Positions 1 through 8,306 are shown, counted from the first letter of the stretch. The stretch: DNA of 26,815 nucleotides from UBA826 sp045564655 (GCA_045564655.1 JBJLGX010000003.1:1-26815); one strand, 5' to 3'. The notes: generated by a model from the sequence alone, not told the origin. Program-made: numbers and translations.

Positions 1-1131
1 ATAGATGATCTTAAATATCGTTTAGATCGAGTTCGTTGGCCTGACGAAATCCCTGGTTCAGGTTGGAAGCATGGCACAAATTTAGAGTATTTAAAGGAAT
101 TGGTTGAGTATTGGAAAACTGATTTTGACTGGAGAAAACATGAAGATTCTCTGAATAAATTTACTCACTTCACAACTGATATAGAAGATTTCAAAATTCA
201 TTTTATACATGAAAAATCACCTAACAAAAATGCAATCCCAATTGTCATAACACACGGTTGGCCCGGTACATTTTATGAAATGCATAAGATAATCCCTCTG
301 CTTACTAATCCTGAAATAAATGGTGGAGACCCCAAAGATTCATTTGACGTAATCGCCCCGTCTCTTCCAGGATATGGTTTTTCTTCAAAGCCTACTAGAC
401 ACGGTATTAACATCAGAGAAACATCAAAAATGTGGAATTCATTAATGACAGATACCCTTGGGTATAAAAAATATGCTGCCTATGGTGGAGATATTGGAAC
501 AGGAGTAACATCACAATTAGGATATATGTATCCCAATAACATAATTGGAATTCACATGATTGCTAATTTGATAAATGGATTACAGCCATACTTAGGCACT
601 GGATCTAAGCCATTAACTGAAAAAGAATATGCCCACAATAATCGTACAAAAAAATGGATGGCGCAGGAAGGTGCTTATTATAGAATTCACAGTACCAAAC
701 CTCAAACTTTGTCATATGGATTAAGTGATTCACCTGTCGGATTAGCTAGCTGGATCATAGAAAAATACTATGCTTGGAGTGATTGTGATGGCGATATAGA
801 ATCAAGTTTCACTAAAGATGAACTCCTAGTAACTTTAACAATATATTGGGCTACCGAAACAATTAATTCTTCAATCCGTATGTACCTAGAATATCAAAAA
901 TTAAATGACCAACACATTTATAACAATCTTAAAAAATCAGAAAAGATTACCACTCCAGCAAGAATAGTTGTTTTCCCTGGAGATATCAGTGATCCACCAA
1001 AGGAATGGGCTGAGAGGGTGTACAATTCACTCAGCTGGCAAAAAATGTCTAAAGGGGGGCATTTTGCAGCACTGGAAGAACCTGAATTGTTAGTAAATGA
1101 TATTAGAGAATTTTTTGGAATATTGCGATAG
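1..1131 (+). CDS. Epoxide hydrolase, microsomal type (copy 1, 5' end outside window)
   Basis: This is an alpha/beta-hydrolase of the microsomal epoxide hydrolase type, which opens epoxides to diols through an Asp ester intermediate. The reading frame is open from base 1. Alignment with the next gene shows that about 12 N-terminal codons lie upstream, so the ATG at 100 is internal. Visible landmarks are the epoxide-hydrolase N-terminal region (RVRWPDEIPGSGW), the oxyanion motif HGWP, the nucleophile motif GGDIG, a likely acid Asp in FPGDISDPP, and the catalytic His in KGGHFAALEEPE. Its stop is 12 bases before the next ATG, so the two genes are probably co-transcribed. It is a tandem paralogue of the 1144-2301 gene and nearly identical to it at the 5' end. 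The family call is firm; the substrate is unknown. Confidence 0.9.
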   Translation: MDDLKYRLDRVRWPDEIPGSGWKHGTNLEYLKELVEYWKTDFDWRKHEDSLNKFTHFTTDIEDFKIHFIHEKSPNKNAIPIVITHGWPGTFYEMHKIIPLLTNPEINGGDPKDSFDVIAPSLPGYGFSSKPTRHGINIRETSKMWNSLMTDTLGYKKYAAYGGDIGTGVTSQLGYMYPNNIIGIHMIANLINGLQPYLGTGSKPLTEKEYAHNNRTKKWMAQEGAYYRIHSTKPQTLSYGLSDSPVGLASWIIEKYYAWSDCDGDIESSFTKDELLVTLTIYWATETINSSIRMYLEYQKLNDQHIYNNLKKSEKITTPARIVVFPGDISDPPKEWAERVYNSLSWQKMSKGGHFAALEEPELLVNDIREFFGILR

Positions 1132-1143
1132 GAGATATTAAGG

Positions 1144-2301
1144 ATGAATAAATTTGAAATAAATATCAGTGATGAAATATTAGATGATCTTAAATATCGT
1201 TTAGATCGAGTCCGTTGGCCTGACGAAATCCCTGGTTCAGGTTGGATGCATGGCACAAATTTAGAGTATTTAAAGGAATTGGTTGAGTATTGGAAAACTG
1301 ATTTCGATTGGCGAAAACATGAAGATTCTCTAAATAAATTTACCCACTTCACAACTGATATAAAAGATTTCAAAATTCATTTTATACATGAAAAATCACC
1401 CAACAAAAATGCAATTCCAATTGTCATAACACATGGGTGGCCAAGTACATTTTATGAAATGCATAAGATAATCCCTCTGCTTTCTAATCCTGAAATAAAT
1501 GGCGGAGACCCTAAGGATTCATTTGATGTAGTAGCACCATCTCTTCCTGGATATGGATTCTCATCAAGGCCAACCAAATCAGGTCTTAATGTCAGGGAAA
1601 CAGCAAAACTCTGGAACTCGTTAATGACTAATACTCTAGGTTATGAAAAATATGCTGCGCACGGAGGAGATATTGGTGCTGGAGTAACAACTCAACTAGG
1701 ATATCTTTACTCAAATTCAGACAATATAATCGGACTACATTTCACTGCTTTAAATAGACCAGGTGCATACTTAGGGGAAGGATCAAAAGAACTAACACAA
1801 GCAGAAATCAATCATATTAAACAACAAGAAAAATGGAACCATGAAGAAGCTGCATACAATCGAATGCACTCTACAAGACCTCAAACACTTTCATATGGAT
1901 TAAATGATTCGCCAATAGGATTAGCCGGATGGATAGTGGAGAAATATAGAGCTTGGAGTGATTGTGATGGAGATATAGAATCTAGATTCACTAAAGACGA
2001 TCTATTAATAAATTTAACAATATATTGGGCTACAGAGACAATAAATTCTTCGATAAGAATGTATTTTGAAGGTTATCCTATAACCGGTGGTTCATTCGAA
2101 AAATCTGACAAAATAACAATACCAACAGCAGGCGCAATTTTCCCCCACGACATAGCCACCCCACCACGAGAATGGGCTGAAAGATCATATAATATTGTCC
2201 GTTGGACAGAAATGCCTAAAGGTGGTCATTTTGCAGCAATGGAAGAACCTGAAATGCTAGTTAACGATATAAGAGATTTTTACAGACAATTTAGAAATTA
2301 A
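1144..2301 (+). CDS. Epoxide hydrolase, microsomal type (copy 2, complete)
   Basis: This is a complete 385-residue epoxide hydrolase with the N-terminal domain typical of the family. Landmarks are HGWP at residues 97-100 (oxyanion region), GGDIG at 174-178 with Asp176 as the expected nucleophile, a Tyr near 307, FPHDIATPP with Asp336 as the likely charge-relay acid, and His362 in PKGGHFAAMEEPE. No signal peptide is visible, so it is probably cytoplasmic. The ATG at 1144 follows GGAGATATTAAGG, a good ribosome site. It is the second member of a tandem pair: the first third is about 94% identical to copy 1 at DNA level and the rest is much more diverged. It converges on the alanine dehydrogenase gene with a 14-base gap. 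Expected role: detoxification or catabolism of an epoxide. The substrate cannot be told from sequence. Confidence 0.92.
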   Translation: MNKFEINISDEILDDLKYRLDRVRWPDEIPGSGWMHGTNLEYLKELVEYWKTDFDWRKHEDSLNKFTHFTTDIKDFKIHFIHEKSPNKNAIPIVITHGWPSTFYEMHKIIPLLSNPEINGGDPKDSFDVVAPSLPGYGFSSRPTKSGLNVRETAKLWNSLMTNTLGYEKYAAHGGDIGAGVTTQLGYLYSNSDNIIGLHFTALNRPGAYLGEGSKELTQAEINHIKQQEKWNHEEAAYNRMHSTRPQTLSYGLNDSPIGLAGWIVEKYRAWSDCDGDIESRFTKDDLLINLTIYWATETINSSIRMYFEGYPITGGSFEKSDKITIPTAGAIFPHDIATPPREWAERSYNIVRWTEMPKGGHFAAMEEPEMLVNDIRDFYRQFRN

Positions 2302-2315
2302 TTGATACTGTAATA

Positions 2316-3431
2316 TTAATTAATTATTGTTAATGGATCCACCGATTCGTATCCTAAGGATTCTGATATCGCATCATATGTTATCTTACCTTTATATACA
2401 TTAAGACCTGCTAGAAGATGCTTGTCATTTAACAGGGCCTCTTTATAGCCTTGATTTGCAAGTTTTAACACAAATGGCAGAGTAGCCTTATTAAGAGCCA
2501 AAGTTGAAGTTAAAGGAACTGCCCCAGGAATATTTGCCACACAATAATGCACAACCCCATCAACTAAATATGTAGGATTCTGATGCGTTGTAGGAGTGCT
2601 TGTTTCAAAACATCCTCCTTGATCTATAGCAACATCAACAACCACAGATCCTTTTTTCATTGATGAAATCATTTGCCTAGAAACAATCTTGGGAGCATTT
2701 GCACCTGGTATAAGTACTGCTCCAATCAATAAATCACAATCTTTAATATAGTCACCTATATCAATATTATTACTATTTAAAGTAACTATATCTGTTCCAA
2801 ATTTTCTATATAATTCTTTTAATTTTCCATCTGATTTGTCCATGATAATAACTTCTGCCTGCATTCCAATTGCAATAATAGCCGCATTCTCTCCAACTGT
2901 GCCCCCCCCTAGGATTAACACTTTTGCTGAAGGTATACTCGGTACTCCTCCTAACAAAATACCACGTCCCAATTGAGGCTTTTCTAATGCATGAGCTCCA
3001 GCTTGAACAGACATCCTGCCAGCAACCTCACTCATTGGGATAAGTAAAGGAAGCTGACCCCGATCATTTGTAACCGTTTCATAAGCTATACAAATAGATT
3101 TCGAATTTATTAACCCTGCAGCAAGTTTAGAAGATGTTGATAAATGAAAATATGTAAACACAATCTGGTTTTCTTGAATAAGAGAAAGTTCACTAGATAA
3201 AGGCTCTTTTACTTTAACAATCATGTCAGAATTAGTGTAAACATCTTCTGGAGTATAGGCTATATCTGCACCTGAATTTTGGTAATCGAAGTTGTCGAAT
3301 CCTGTTCCAAGGCCAGCTTTATCTTGAATGATAATCTTATGCCCATTATCAACAAGAACACGGACACTATCTGGAGTCAAACCTACGCGTGCTTCTTGAG
3401 ACTTGATTTCGGTAGGTACTCCTATATTCAT
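2316..3431 (-). CDS. ald: Alanine dehydrogenase
   Basis: NAD-dependent alanine dehydrogenase, interconverting L-alanine with pyruvate and ammonia. The protein opens with the family hallmark NIGVPTEIKSQEARVGLTPD and carries the conserved KVKEP lysine region, a Rossmann motif (VLILGGGTVGENAA), and the late VDVAIDQGGCFETS and ANIPGAVPLTST segments. About 371 residues is the normal full length. I chose the ATG at 3431 because GGAG sits 7 bases upstream and the family starts with this Met. An in-frame ATG at 3443 would add four residues, but the Shine-Dalgarno overlaps it and it has none of its own. It lies 35 bases downstream of the unknown gene 3467-4216 on the same strand, probably in one operon. 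The enzyme could run as catabolic deaminase or in assimilation; context does not decide. Confidence 0.95.
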   Translation of the reverse strand: MNIGVPTEIKSQEARVGLTPDSVRVLVDNGHKIIIQDKAGLGTGFDNFDYQNSGADIAYTPEDVYTNSDMIVKVKEPLSSELSLIQENQIVFTYFHLSTSSKLAAGLINSKSICIAYETVTNDRGQLPLLIPMSEVAGRMSVQAGAHALEKPQLGRGILLGGVPSIPSAKVLILGGGTVGENAAIIAIGMQAEVIIMDKSDGKLKELYRKFGTDIVTLNSNNIDIGDYIKDCDLLIGAVLIPGANAPKIVSRQMISSMKKGSVVVDVAIDQGGCFETSTPTTHQNPTYLVDGVVHYCVANIPGAVPLTSTLALNKATLPFVLKLANQGYKEALLNDKHLLAGLNVYKGKITYDAISESLGYESVDPLTIIN

Positions 3432-3466
3432 AAGAATCTCCATTCGATTTTTGTAACGTTTAGAGG

Positions 3467-4216
3467 TTAGTCTATCAACTCAGCAATATCTTTTTCAATT
3501 TTTCCAAGTTCAACATATTCTTCTCTAGCTAATAAAAAACATCTTTTTAAATACAAATCAGTTTTATGAGCCGCAGATTCATTTTTAGTTTCTTTAGCCC
3601 AATGAAGTAGTGTCTCGATTTGATATGAATCTGGAAAATATGAACTTAACACTAATATATCTTCTTCAGTTTCATTACCTAATGAAATTTCTCCTGCCTC
3701 AACAGAATACCTTAATCTTCCAACAAGTTTAGTTAATTCTTCAAGCCGATCTGTATCAGACATCAGAGAATAAACAACATCACTTACTGGAGAGTGATCT
3801 TCAATTTCCTCAAACGAGTCGCCCATTATAGCCGTAATGTCATTATTCTTTTCATATAAATCCAAATACAATTCAACAACTTCATTAACTTTAATCATTG
3901 CAGAAGGTAAATCATCTGGATCGCAAACACCCCCAAAAATAAGGTCGTCATTCCTATATGATGCTAGCTCCCTAATTGAATCTAAATCATCAACTTCTTC
4001 AGGTGCAGGAGGAAAAGCAAATGCAGACATATCCCCTACTCCAATATCACCTACCTGATTCATTAAAAATGGCGGCACATACTTTGAAACATCTACAGTT
4101 ATAGGCAAAAGAATGACATAACTAGCAAAAGTTTTCTGATTTGCAAAGTCTTGGAAATATATTAAAGCATGACCTCTAGGAGATTCAGGAGTCCCATACT
4201 TAAAATCAAGTGTCAT
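3467..4216 (-). CDS. Unknown acidic protein, 249 residues
   Basis: I do not recognise this protein. It is rich in Asp and Glu, has no membrane segment or signal peptide, and is probably cytoplasmic. The first 90 residues look like a compact domain (RGHALIYFQDF, SYVILLPITVDVSKYVPPFL). An acidic linker follows (APEEVDDLDSIREL), and the C-terminal half (about 130-249) looks helical, with several acidic or amphipathic stretches and the segment LLHWAKETKNESAAHKTDLY. The ATG at 4216 is preceded by AGGA at suitable spacing. It is the upstream partner of ald on the minus strand and is divergently transcribed from pyrD. The context suggests co-expression with alanine dehydrogenase but gives no function. 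The coding call is supported by length, ribosome site and operon position. Confidence 0.8.
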   Translation of the reverse strand: MTLDFKYGTPESPRGHALIYFQDFANQKTFASYVILLPITVDVSKYVPPFLMNQVGDIGVGDMSAFAFPPAPEEVDDLDSIRELASYRNDDLIFGGVCDPDDLPSAMIKVNEVVELYLDLYEKNNDITAIMGDSFEEIEDHSPVSDVVYSLMSDTDRLEELTKLVGRLRYSVEAGEISLGNETEEDILVLSSYFPDSYQIETLLHWAKETKNESAAHKTDLYLKRCFLLAREEYVELGKIEKDIAELID

Positions 4217-4288
4217 GAAAGTATCCTAATTAATTAATGTTCTTACAGGATAGACTAGCAGATACAAAAAACACAACAGGTCATGAAG

Positions 4289-4294
4289 TATAAT
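4289..4294 (+). promoter_or_regulatory. Possible -10 element for pyrD
   Basis: A consensus TATAAT lies 18 bases upstream of the TTG start, in the divergent gap between the unknown minus-strand gene and pyrD. I see no convincing -35 box at 16-18 bases. If it is used, the leader would be only about a dozen bases and would still contain the GGAG at 4302-4305. Confidence 0.4.
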
Positions 4295-4312
4295 CTTTAA
4301 TGGAGCCTCATA

Positions 4313-5281
4313 TTGAATTTTTATAAAATACTAAAACCAATTCTTTTCACATTGCCGCCTGAGCAAGCTCAAGGCTTAGCAGATTACTTTCTAAAACATA
4401 CGATTACCCCAAAGATAATCAAAAAAATAGCTTATTACGAAAATCCCGCTCTCAACACTACTTTTGCAGGAATAAATGTTTCTAACCCTATTGGATTATC
4501 TGCTGGATGGGATAAAAATTGCCTACTTTTACCACATTTAGAAAGCTTTGGGTTTGGATATATTACAGGGGGTACAATCACAAAGAACCCTCGCCCCGGG
4601 AATCCAAAGCCTAGGATGATACGCCTGACAAAAGAAAAAGGATTAGTGAATTCTTTGGGATTCCCTGGATATGGATTAGAAAAAATAGAAAAAGTATTAT
4701 CCAATACCCCATCTCCAAAAAATAATATAAAAAGAATTTTAAGTGTTTCAGGGGAGACAATAGACGACATACATGAATGTCATCAAAGACTTGAAAAATT
4801 CTCATCAGCTATCGAGATTAATATTAGTTCCCCAAACACTGAAGGTATACGAATATTTCAAACAAAAAAAATGTTAAATGAATTAATTATTGAAATAAAT
4901 AAAGACAGAACAAAACCACTTTTCATAAAAATGCCTCCTTATGATGTTACAAGCAAAAATTCTAATAAGAAGAATATATTAGATCTGATAAAAACTTGTA
5001 TAGACCAAAACGTTGAAGCGATCACGCTCGCTAATACAAAACCGGTAAACAATCATAATTTGGCAGTAGGAAAAGGCGGATTAAGCGGATCCCCTCTCAT
5101 AAACAATACAATATCAATGGTTAAGGAAGTTTCTGAAGTTTATGGTTCTTATATCGATATAAATGCATGTGGTGGCGTTTCAACTGGAAAACAAGCATTT
5201 GAATTATTGGAATCAGGAGCATCGTCTGTCCAGATATATACATCAATTGTATATGAAGGGCCTAGTATCGTTAAAAAATAA
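4313..5281 (+). CDS. pyrD: Dihydroorotate dehydrogenase, class 2 (C-terminus apparently frameshifted)
   Basis: This FMN enzyme oxidises dihydroorotate to orotate in pyrimidine synthesis, passing electrons to quinone at the membrane. Class 2 features are an N-terminal helical extension (residues 1-45), SAGWDKN, the FMN-phosphate region GGTITKNPRPGNPKPR, NSLGFPGYG, and INISSPNTEG with Ser173 as the catalytic base (class 1 enzymes have Cys there). The C-terminal part has GGLSGSPL and GASSVQIYTS. The start is TTG at 4313, with GGAG 7 bases upstream. The frame ends abruptly after GPSIVKK in a run of six A (5273-5278). With one more A it would continue INRELVKQFKTKRI to a stop at 5322, which matches the usual family tail. 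The dinucleotide-site segment NACGG replaces the more usual GVGG. Family firm; intactness uncertain. Confidence 0.9.
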   Translation: MNFYKILKPILFTLPPEQAQGLADYFLKHTITPKIIKKIAYYENPALNTTFAGINVSNPIGLSAGWDKNCLLLPHLESFGFGYITGGTITKNPRPGNPKPRMIRLTKEKGLVNSLGFPGYGLEKIEKVLSNTPSPKNNIKRILSVSGETIDDIHECHQRLEKFSSAIEINISSPNTEGIRIFQTKKMLNELIIEINKDRTKPLFIKMPPYDVTSKNSNKKNILDLIKTCIDQNVEAITLANTKPVNNHNLAVGKGGLSGSPLINNTISMVKEVSEVYGSYIDINACGGVSTGKQAFELLESGASSVQIYTSIVYEGPSIVKK

Positions 5282-5325
5282 ATCGTGAACTCGTCAAACA
5301 ATTTAAAACTAAACGTATTTAATAA

Positions 5326-6189
5326 ATGAATAACGAAGAATTTGAATTTATAGATTCCCATGTACATTTTTATGATATGAGCCACCCAACACTTCATTAT
5401 GGGCATTGGCAACCCGATGAAGATCTCCCATTAAAAGAACTTGGTAACAAAAATTATCTTGCTACAGATTTCATTAAAGATGCAAAACCTCTTGGTATGA
5501 AAAAAGTAATACATGTTCAAGCCGCAATAGGCTCAAAGGATCCTGTAGATGAAACAAAATGGTTACAAAATATTTACACAAGTAATAAAATCCCTAATGC
5601 TATAGTGGGACATGTTGATTTACGCTCTTCAAACGCTAGATCAGTAATAGAAAGGCATCTGGAGTATCCAAATTTCAAAGGAATACGTGATTTTTCTTAC
5701 GGAGACTATCTTACTAGTTCTGCTTTCAAAAATGGTTTCCGTCTTTTAGATGAATACAATCTTATTTCTAATATTGCAGTAGAATGGCCAGAAATTAATA
5801 AATTAAAAAATCTAGCCAGATCTTACCCCGGCATAACTATTATCTTGGATCATGCAGGAATACCTAGAGAAAGAAATAACGAGTATTTCCAAAATTGGAA
5901 ATCTGGCCTTAAAACTATATCTGAAATGGAAAATGTGATTTGCAAAATTTCAGGCCTAGGAATGGGTGATCATAATTGGACTATAGAATCAATAAAACCA
6001 TATGTAGAAACTTGTATTGAAATATTTGGTGCAACACGAATAATATTTGGAACAAATTGGCCGGTTGATGGGTTATGGAGTGATTACTCAAAAGTTATAA
6101 ATGCTTACAAAGAAATAACAAGTCAACTATCAAAATCTGAGCAAGAAGCTTTTTTCTTTAAAAATGCTGAATCTATATACGGAATATAG
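5326..6189 (+). CDS. TIM-barrel amidohydrolase (amidohydrolase-2 family, lactonase-like)
   Basis: This 287-residue metal-dependent hydrolase belongs to the amidohydrolase-2 group that includes 2-pyrone-4,6-dicarboxylate lactonase and fuconolactonase-like enzymes (COG3618 type). Visible motifs are the first-strand DSHVHF with His12 and His14, FKGIRDF near 118-123, ILDHAGIP with His176, and FGTNWPVDG with Asp248, the usual last-strand acid. No signal peptide is present. It starts 3 bases after the stop that pyrD would have if its frame were restored, and it has no Shine-Dalgarno of its own, so translational coupling to a longer pyrD is plausible. It converges on the HAD gene with a 7-base gap. 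The likely chemistry is hydrolysis of a lactone or related ester; the substrate is unknown. Confidence 0.85.
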   Translation: MNNEEFEFIDSHVHFYDMSHPTLHYGHWQPDEDLPLKELGNKNYLATDFIKDAKPLGMKKVIHVQAAIGSKDPVDETKWLQNIYTSNKIPNAIVGHVDLRSSNARSVIERHLEYPNFKGIRDFSYGDYLTSSAFKNGFRLLDEYNLISNIAVEWPEINKLKNLARSYPGITIILDHAGIPRERNNEYFQNWKSGLKTISEMENVICKISGLGMGDHNWTIESIKPYVETCIEIFGATRIIFGTNWPVDGLWSDYSKVINAYKEITSQLSKSEQEAFFFKNAESIYGI

Positions 6190-6196
6190 TTAATAG

Positions 6197-6991
6197 TTAA
6201 TCTACTTTTGGGATAATAGATTCTAAATATTCAGGTACTCCAGTTTCTATAACCAAATCTGCGACTGCTAATGTTTCTGCTTCACTATTACGCATAGCAA
6301 CTCCAAGTCCTGCCCAGGTTAGCATTTCAATATCATTAAATCCGTTTCCAAAAGCTATTACATTTTTCCTAGAAAATCCCATTTGAGAACAAAGCCATTC
6401 TAAAGACTTGTCTTTACCAGCTTCAATATTCAATATTTCACAAAAATTTGGTAAAGACCTTGTAGCATATATATCCGTTTTATAATTAGTTTTTAGTATT
6501 TCTTCAATATCTTTAATTATGAATTGATCGCCTACTGCGAGTATTCGGTAGGTAGGAATATTTAAATCCAACAAATCATTAACTACAATCAAGTCAACAT
6601 TATTTCTATCCGCATAATCAGTAGTCCAAGGTGTCGCATTCTCAACATATATATCATTACCGCTATATAAGACAATCTCAACATTGAAATTTCGCAATTC
6701 AGTAATAGCCATATTTATATTTTTTTTACTAAGAAATTTAGACCATAATTTTTTTTGTGATAGCTTTTCTGTTATTAGTGCTCCTTGAAATGAAATAAGA
6801 AAATCTATATCTATAAATCCATTTAAATAATCAAAAGCTGCCATGTAACTTCTACCAGTAGCTACTACGATTTTCGCACCTGAATCCCTACATTGATTTA
6901 AGATCTTAATCGTATGCGATCGAGTACCGTTAGAATCTGTTTTAAGAGTTCCATCTATGTCTATAGCAATAATGTTAAATTTATCAATCAT
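6197..6991 (-). CDS. HAD-superfamily hydrolase, Cof/YidA type
   Basis: This is a 264-residue HAD phosphatase of the Cof (IIB cap) type, usually acting on sugar phosphates or similar small phosphoesters. Motif I is AIDIDGTL, with Asp11 as nucleophile and Asp13 as acid. Motif II is VVATGRS with Thr45. The motif III Lys is in GKDKSLEWL. Motif IV is GNGFNDIEML. In most family members motif IV begins GDG; here the first Asp is Asn while the second Asp is kept, which may weaken metal binding. The cap region sits between residues about 85 and 185. No Shine-Dalgarno precedes the ATG at 6991, and no better in-frame start is visible. It is transcribed alone, convergent with the amidohydrolase and divergent from the microprotein and enolase-family pair. 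Confidence 0.88.
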   Translation of the reverse strand: MIDKFNIIAIDIDGTLKTDSNGTRSHTIKILNQCRDSGAKIVVATGRSYMAAFDYLNGFIDIDFLISFQGALITEKLSQKKLWSKFLSKKNINMAITELRNFNVEIVLYSGNDIYVENATPWTTDYADRNNVDLIVVNDLLDLNIPTYRILAVGDQFIIKDIEEILKTNYKTDIYATRSLPNFCEILNIEAGKDKSLEWLCSQMGFSRKNVIAFGNGFNDIEMLTWAGLGVAMRNSEAETLAVADLVIETGVPEYLESIIPKVD

Positions 6992-7042
6992 ATTTAATCA
7001 TGATATCAGTATCATTTATTAAGATAATAAATATTCCATATA

Positions 7043-7051
7043 TGTTAAAAT
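7043..7051 (+). promoter_or_regulatory. Possible extended -10 promoter for the microprotein and enolase-family genes
   Basis: The sequence TGTTAAAAT (7043-7051) resembles an extended -10 element. It sits about 40 bases before the microprotein ATG, in the divergent gap with the HAD gene. Near-identical TGT+TATAAT elements stand before groEL and metY in this window, which supports it modestly. No clear -35 box is visible. Confidence 0.35.
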
Positions 7052-7091
7052 CCATCAGTCGAGAGTTGATATTCACTTTGGATGAGGCAAA

Positions 7092-7184
7092 ATGAAATTT
7101 TCACCACGTATTATTTTATGGGTAATCATCGTACCTGTAGTCATATATATTTTAATAACCTCATTTTCAGATAAAGGTTTTTAA
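7092..7184 (+). CDS. 30-residue single-pass membrane microprotein
   Basis: This short frame encodes a 30-residue protein starting MKFSPR and ending SFSDKGF. The core, about residues 7-23, is almost entirely Ile, Val, Leu, Trp and Tyr and is long enough for one membrane pass. The positive N-terminus suggests an N-in orientation. The ATG is preceded by GAGG at 4-base spacing (7084-7087). The stop TAA is one base before the ATG of the enolase-superfamily gene, and the AAAGG that serves that gene lies inside this frame, so the two are likely translationally coupled. I know no family for it. The hydrophobic bias, ribosome site and coupling make it a better candidate than chance, but it is too short to be sure. 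Confidence 0.6.
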   Translation: MKFSPRIILWVIIVPVVIYILITSFSDKGF

Positions 7185-7185
7185 T

Positions 7186-8286
7186 ATGAAAATAACAGGG
7201 TTTCAAACAGGTGTAGTCAGTCTACCTAGAGAGGCAGGACCTATGACAGGAGGACTCGGAGATGGTAAATCTGCTAGTGCAGAATTTGTAACTATAAAAA
7301 TCCAAAGTGCAGGTGGTGCTGAGGGTATAGGGTATTCGGGATTTACAAGTTCGGTAATGCTGAAACCTTTAAAGGTAACAATAGACAGCTTGTTAGAATT
7401 AATAATCGAGGAAGACTCAGAGCGAATTGATTTCATAACAAATAAATTCTATTCCATTGCAGGGTCAGGTGCTCCAGCGGGTATATTAACGCGAGCAATC
7501 TCAGGTATTGAAGTTGCCTTATGGGACTTAAAAGGAAAATTGTTAAATCAACCCATTTATAAATTATTAGGTGGCTCTCAAAATAAAGTGAGAACTTATG
7601 CAAGTGGATATTTATGGAGAAATTTCGATTTAGATAGATTACAGAAAAAAGCTTCAGAGTTAATTGACGAAGGCTATGATGCTATGAAATTTCGATTAGG
7701 GGGAGAATCATCTAACTCCAAAGAAATTGAAAGAATGAAAGTCATGCGAGAAGCTGTCGGTCCCGATGTGACATTAATGGTAGATGTCAATCAAGCCTGG
7801 GATGTAAACACAAGTATAACAATTGGAAGAAAACTTGAAGAATATGACCTCTACTGGTTAGAAGATCCTGTTTATCATCAAGATTATGCGGGATTGTCAC
7901 GAATAGCAGAAGCATTAGATTTACCAGTAGCAAATGGCGAATATCACTATGGAATAGAACCTTTTAAAACTCTGATTGACCATAATTCAGTTGACATAAT
8001 TTTAATCGATTTGTTGAGAGCAGGTGGAATATCTCAATGGATGAAAATAGCTCATATTGCTGAAATCAACAACTTAAAAATCGCAAGTCATTTAGCAACT
8101 GAAACGTTATTACACTGTGTAGCTGCATCTCCAAACGGCTTATGGGTTGAGCATATGCCTTGGACTTTTCCGATGTTTGAACAAGAACCAACAGTAAAAG
8201 ATGGATATATGATACTTCCAGATGATCCTGGTATTGGTGTTAATTTTGATGAATCTGCACTAAAAAAATATAAACATACAGGATAA
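7186..8286 (+). CDS. Enolase-superfamily enzyme (mandelate racemase / muconate lactonizing type)
   Basis: This 366-residue enzyme has the N-terminal capping domain and the beta/alpha barrel of the enolase superfamily, which abstracts a proton alpha to a carboxylate to racemise, cyclo-isomerise or dehydrate it. Barrel landmarks are AMKFRLG (Lys168 and Arg170, a KxR in place of the common KxK), three metal acids Asp200 (MVDVNQAW), Glu226 (YWLEDPV) and Glu252 (ANGEYHYG), and His302 in IASHLATE paired with Asp275, the mandelate-racemase type base. This points to an acid-sugar dehydratase or related racemase, not a dipeptide epimerase. The ATG follows AAAGG at 8-9 bases and comes one base after the stop of the membrane microprotein. 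The substrate cannot be named. Such enzymes are commonly used for breakdown of sugar acids. Confidence 0.9.
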   Translation: MKITGFQTGVVSLPREAGPMTGGLGDGKSASAEFVTIKIQSAGGAEGIGYSGFTSSVMLKPLKVTIDSLLELIIEEDSERIDFITNKFYSIAGSGAPAGILTRAISGIEVALWDLKGKLLNQPIYKLLGGSQNKVRTYASGYLWRNFDLDRLQKKASELIDEGYDAMKFRLGGESSNSKEIERMKVMREAVGPDVTLMVDVNQAWDVNTSITIGRKLEEYDLYWLEDPVYHQDYAGLSRIAEALDLPVANGEYHYGIEPFKTLIDHNSVDIILIDLLRAGGISQWMKIAHIAEINNLKIASHLATETLLHCVAASPNGLWVEHMPWTFPMFEQEPTVKDGYMILPDDPGIGVNFDESALKKYKHTG

Positions 8287-8306
8287 CTATCATACACATA
8301 TGCAAA

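Noticed and set aside
918..1373. Minus-strand 151-codon open frame over the epoxide hydrolase junction
   Set aside because: It is antisense to two genes with clear catalytic motifs, and its translation has no recognisable pattern.
2302..2330. Terminator between the epoxide hydrolase and ald
   Set aside because: The inverted AATTAATT pieces are made only of A and T and give no stable GC stem.
5270..5282. Programmed -1 ribosomal frameshift site in pyrD
   Set aside because: The codons are GTT AAA AAA TAA, so the first slip would place tRNA-Lys on TAA; this is not a classic slippery heptamer. An indel or sequencing error is more likely.
7083..7175. Alternative short frame starting at the ATG at 7083
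   Set aside because: It overlaps the better-supported microprotein in another frame, has no ribosome site, and its product is not hydrophobic or otherwise patterned.
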